A stretch of 8,391 nt of DNA from NCBI GenBank assembly GCA_017416635.1, contig JAFQBQ010000150.1:1-8391 (forward strand), given 5' to 3'. Every line of letters starts with the position of its first letter. The stretch's first letter is position 1. Below, in pieces: positions 6,418 to 8,391 of this stretch. Source of the stretch: Alphaproteobacteria bacterium (GTDB lineage: Bacteria > Pseudomonadota > Alphaproteobacteria > UBA3830). The position numbers and the translations under genes are program-made. The notes beneath the pieces were generated by a model. The model was not told the origin of the DNA, made no database searches, and was given only the letters and a program-made list of their open reading frames with translations.

Positions 6418-8391
6418 TTACAATGCCGAATATACACTAGAATCGCCATCTTCATCAGATGACTCACTTTCGCCATCGGTCAATTCCAAATCGTCTCTGT
6501 TTTTCGTAAACAGCTCGTCCTCTTCCTTGCTCAACGACTCAAATCGAGGCAATCTCATAAAACCTTTTTTTAAGGTTTTCGCTTGTCTACTTATTGGGAA
6601 AAGATTCTTTAAATAGAGCTCAATCATCGCTGCTTTTTCTCTTGGAAGAGTTTCGCTCTTTTCCGTAAATATCGAAACCTCATCCTGACTACTGAATATA
6701 TCAGAGACAGATTGATTTGGTCGAAGCAAGAATAACATTCGGCGTTTTTGCTCGCTGTTTTCATAGTCAAGCTTTTTTATTTTTTTCAAAGAATCATCAG
6801 TTGGACTAATTATAGCGATTCCTTTGAAGGCTTTTGAACTTTTCAAGAAGACTTTCATTGCATCTGTGCAAATACCATTTTCAGCTATCAACAAAGTGTT
6901 ATTTCCAGAAGCAACTGATTGTTTAAGGCACCAACTAACCACTTTTATAATATCTCGAGCATTTTTTGAAAGATCATTATCTTCTTCTTCAGTTTCATCT
7001 TCCGCAACATCCTCTTCTTCTGATTCTTCATCTTGTTCTTTAGATTTTTCGGAAATTTTTGTGCGATCTTTTCTACAATTTACTGCCACAACATTAAATC
7101 CGCGATTACTTAACAATTGCGCAAATGCAGAATATCTTCCAGAAAATGAATTATCTGAATTTAACCAAATTACCAACGGTGCCCCTCTCCCACCGCCAAT
7201 GCTTCGCGTGTAATATATTTGAATTATTTCTTCGCCGACGCCTATATTATAGTAATTTGTTGACTGAAAATTGCTTTGTTTCTCGCTGATTGAAGTTGTA
7301 TTTTTCCAGCCAACATCAACAAGCTTTCCATTTTTGCGATTAAATAACATATATTTATCAGGCCGTTGTGAGTCTTCCTTTCGTAAGAGCCAAATATTAT
7401 TGTTGGAAGTCGTATCAATCAAACTCCAATTTAGCGAATTCAACGCACGCAATGAAGTCGCGACTTGAGAATTCCAAGTATAATGAGTTCGGCTTTTGCC
7501 GTTAGCCGAGAGCATAAACGGCTCTCCTCTTTTGTTAACAGAAATTTCGAACTGACCTTCGGTAATTCCATTTGCTGTAAATACCGTCTTCCCCTCTTCA
7601 TTCTTAAAATCTATGCAGATTATCTTGAGACAGGTTTTGCCATTTTTGTGAAAAATAACGAACTTATACAAATGATTCGCTCGATCCACGGAAATATATT
7701 CTTCAGAAGTATCACCATCTATTCGATCAATTTCATCTAAGTCGCTATTATCTTCATCCTGGTCAATTTCGACTTCTTCTTCGGCATTTTTCCGTTTCTT
7801 CTTTTTGGGAACGTAAGCGACTTTTGTCCCATTAACCTCTCTAATAATCAATTGCGGAATTAATTCCTGATTAAAAAATGAATTGGTTGGCGCATCCATT
7901 TCTTTCACGTTTTTGATACTATGCTGACCGTTTTTGAAATCAAATTTCAAAAGGATGTAGTGATCTTCAGAACTACATTCCAGCAAAGCCGATCGATTAT
8001 TACTTCCAAGCACTCGAATAGAATTTATCTCTTCCTTGACTTGCAATTTGGTTGGCTGATGATCTTTCTTTTTGAAATATAAAGTAAATTGATTTTCTTC
8101 GTTCAGCGTCCAGTAAAGCAAATTAGACTCAATGAAGCAAAAACCTTTAACATGCGCCTTGCTTGTTACAGATTTACGCTCATGCTTTTTAACATTTTCC
8201 AATATAAGATTTGTATAGCCATTTTGTTCGATTATATAAGCGACATAAGCTCCATCATCACTTACTTTTATATCAGATATCTCATTTTGAAATGATTGTG
8301 CTCTTTTTATTGGTGGAATATCCGTCGCTTTCTGATTCTGTATTCTGGATGATCTTTTCCTTACTTTTTTTGATTTAGATTTTTTTTTGAC
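6418..8391 (-). CDS. S9 (prolyl oligopeptidase)-like protein, catalytically degenerate, with acidic and lysine-rich tracts (5' end outside window)
   Basis: The frame is open from the stop at 6418-6420 to the window edge (657 visible residues). A TTG at 8202 could be taken as a start, but the coding sequence plainly continues upstream through 'KVSDDGAYVAYIIEQNGYTNLIL', a beta-propeller blade typical of S9 peptidases, so the true start lies beyond 8391. The N-terminal two thirds look like propeller blades. From about 7210 to 6500 an alpha/beta-hydrolase-like region is visible: 'APLVIWLNSDNSF' (7144-7182) where S9 enzymes have 'PLVVxxHGGP', then 'LLSNRGFNVVAVNCR' (7072-7116) matching 'LAxRGYxVxxxNxRG'. 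At the nucleophile elbow (6844-6897) the G-x-S-x-G motif reads A-E-N-G-I, and plausible Asp and His segments lack those residues. Acidic inserts lie at 7699-7782 and 6973-7038, and the C-terminal tail is Ser/Asp/Glu-rich. A PKKKKRK cluster lies at 7789-7809 and another basic run at the window edge. Probably a pseudo-enzyme. The location in the cell is unknown because the N terminus is missing. Confidence 0.72.
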   Translation of the reverse strand, partial: VKKKSKSKKVRKRSSRIQNQKATDIPPIKRAQSFQNEISDIKVSDDGAYVAYIIEQNGYTNLILENVKKHERKSVTSKAHVKGFCFIESNLLYWTLNEENQFTLYFKKKDHQPTKLQVKEEINSIRVLGSNNRSALLECSSEDHYILLKFDFKNGQHSIKNVKEMDAPTNSFFNQELIPQLIIREVNGTKVAYVPKKKKRKNAEEEVEIDQDEDNSDLDEIDRIDGDTSEEYISVDRANHLYKFVIFHKNGKTCLKIICIDFKNEEGKTVFTANGITEGQFEISVNKRGEPFMLSANGKSRTHYTWNSQVATSLRALNSLNWSLIDTTSNNNIWLLRKEDSQRPDKYMLFNRKNGKLVDVGWKNTTSISEKQSNFQSTNYYNIGVGEEIIQIYYTRSIGGGRGAPLVIWLNSDNSFSGRYSAFAQLLSNRGFNVVAVNCRKDRTKISEKSKEQDEESEEEDVAEDETEEEDNDLSKNARDIIKVVSWCLKQSVASGNNTLLIAENGICTDAMKVFLKSSKAFKGIAIISPTDDSLKKIKKLDYENSEQKRRMLFLLRPNQSVSDIFSSQDEVSIFTEKSETLPREKAAMIELYLKNLFPISRQAKTLKKGFMRLPRFESLSKEEDELFTKNRDDLELTDGESESSDEDGDSSVYSAL

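Noticed and set aside
6824..7213. 129-codon plus-strand frame with a Ser-rich stretch
   Set aside because: It is antisense to the S9-like gene; the serine run is the complement of the Glu/Asp codons of the acidic insert.
1..8391. CRISPR arrays, insertion sequences or direct repeats
   Set aside because: No regularly spaced repeats, transposase frames or flanking inverted repeats were seen on reading through the window.

Overview
The window is AT-rich with sparse, often weak ribosome binding sites. It looks like a chromosomal segment of an alphaproteobacterium, probably a host-associated one of the Holosporales/Rickettsiales kind. The grounds are a CckA-like multi-PAS membrane kinase, a XerD-type recombinase near a CNNM/CBS transporter, an encoded tRNA-Arg(UCU) of alphaproteobacterial type, and several secreted or low-complexity proteins with no obvious family. 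The taxonomic placement is inference; no rRNA or marker protein is present to confirm it.

Layout. (1) <1-1080, minus: the N-terminal 360 residues of a sensor kinase with two membrane helices and at least two or three PAS domains; the catalytic part lies outside the window. (2) 1285-3686, plus: two consecutive genes for exported proteins of unknown family (186 and 546 residues). The first has its own extended -10 promoter. A rho-independent terminator follows each gene. (3) 3699-3819, plus: promoter and tRNA-Arg(UCU), CCA encoded. (4) 3928-4951, minus: a 47-residue single-helix membrane protein, not obvious from long-ORF searches, whose stop codon lies one base before the ATG of xerD. (5) 5078-6409, plus: a full-length CNNM/CBS-pair/CorC_HlyC integral membrane transporter (divalent cation efflux family), starting at a GTG. 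(6) 6418 to beyond 8391, minus: a large protein whose C-terminal half looks like a prolyl-oligopeptidase (S9) alpha/beta-hydrolase domain that has lost the recognisable catalytic motifs. It carries inserted acidic low-complexity tracts and lysine-rich, nuclear-localisation-like clusters. Its real N terminus is outside the window.

How the parts relate. xerD and the CNNM gene are a familiar alphaproteobacterial neighbourhood in which the shikimate genes aroK and aroB commonly lie between or beside them. Here only a short divergent promoter region separates the two, which would fit loss of aromatic amino acid synthesis in a host-dependent lineage. The kinase, the exported pair and the degenerate S9-like protein seem to be separate transcription units. 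The most intriguing items are the catalytically dead S9-like protein with eukaryote-like basic and acidic tracts, and the exported pair between terminators.
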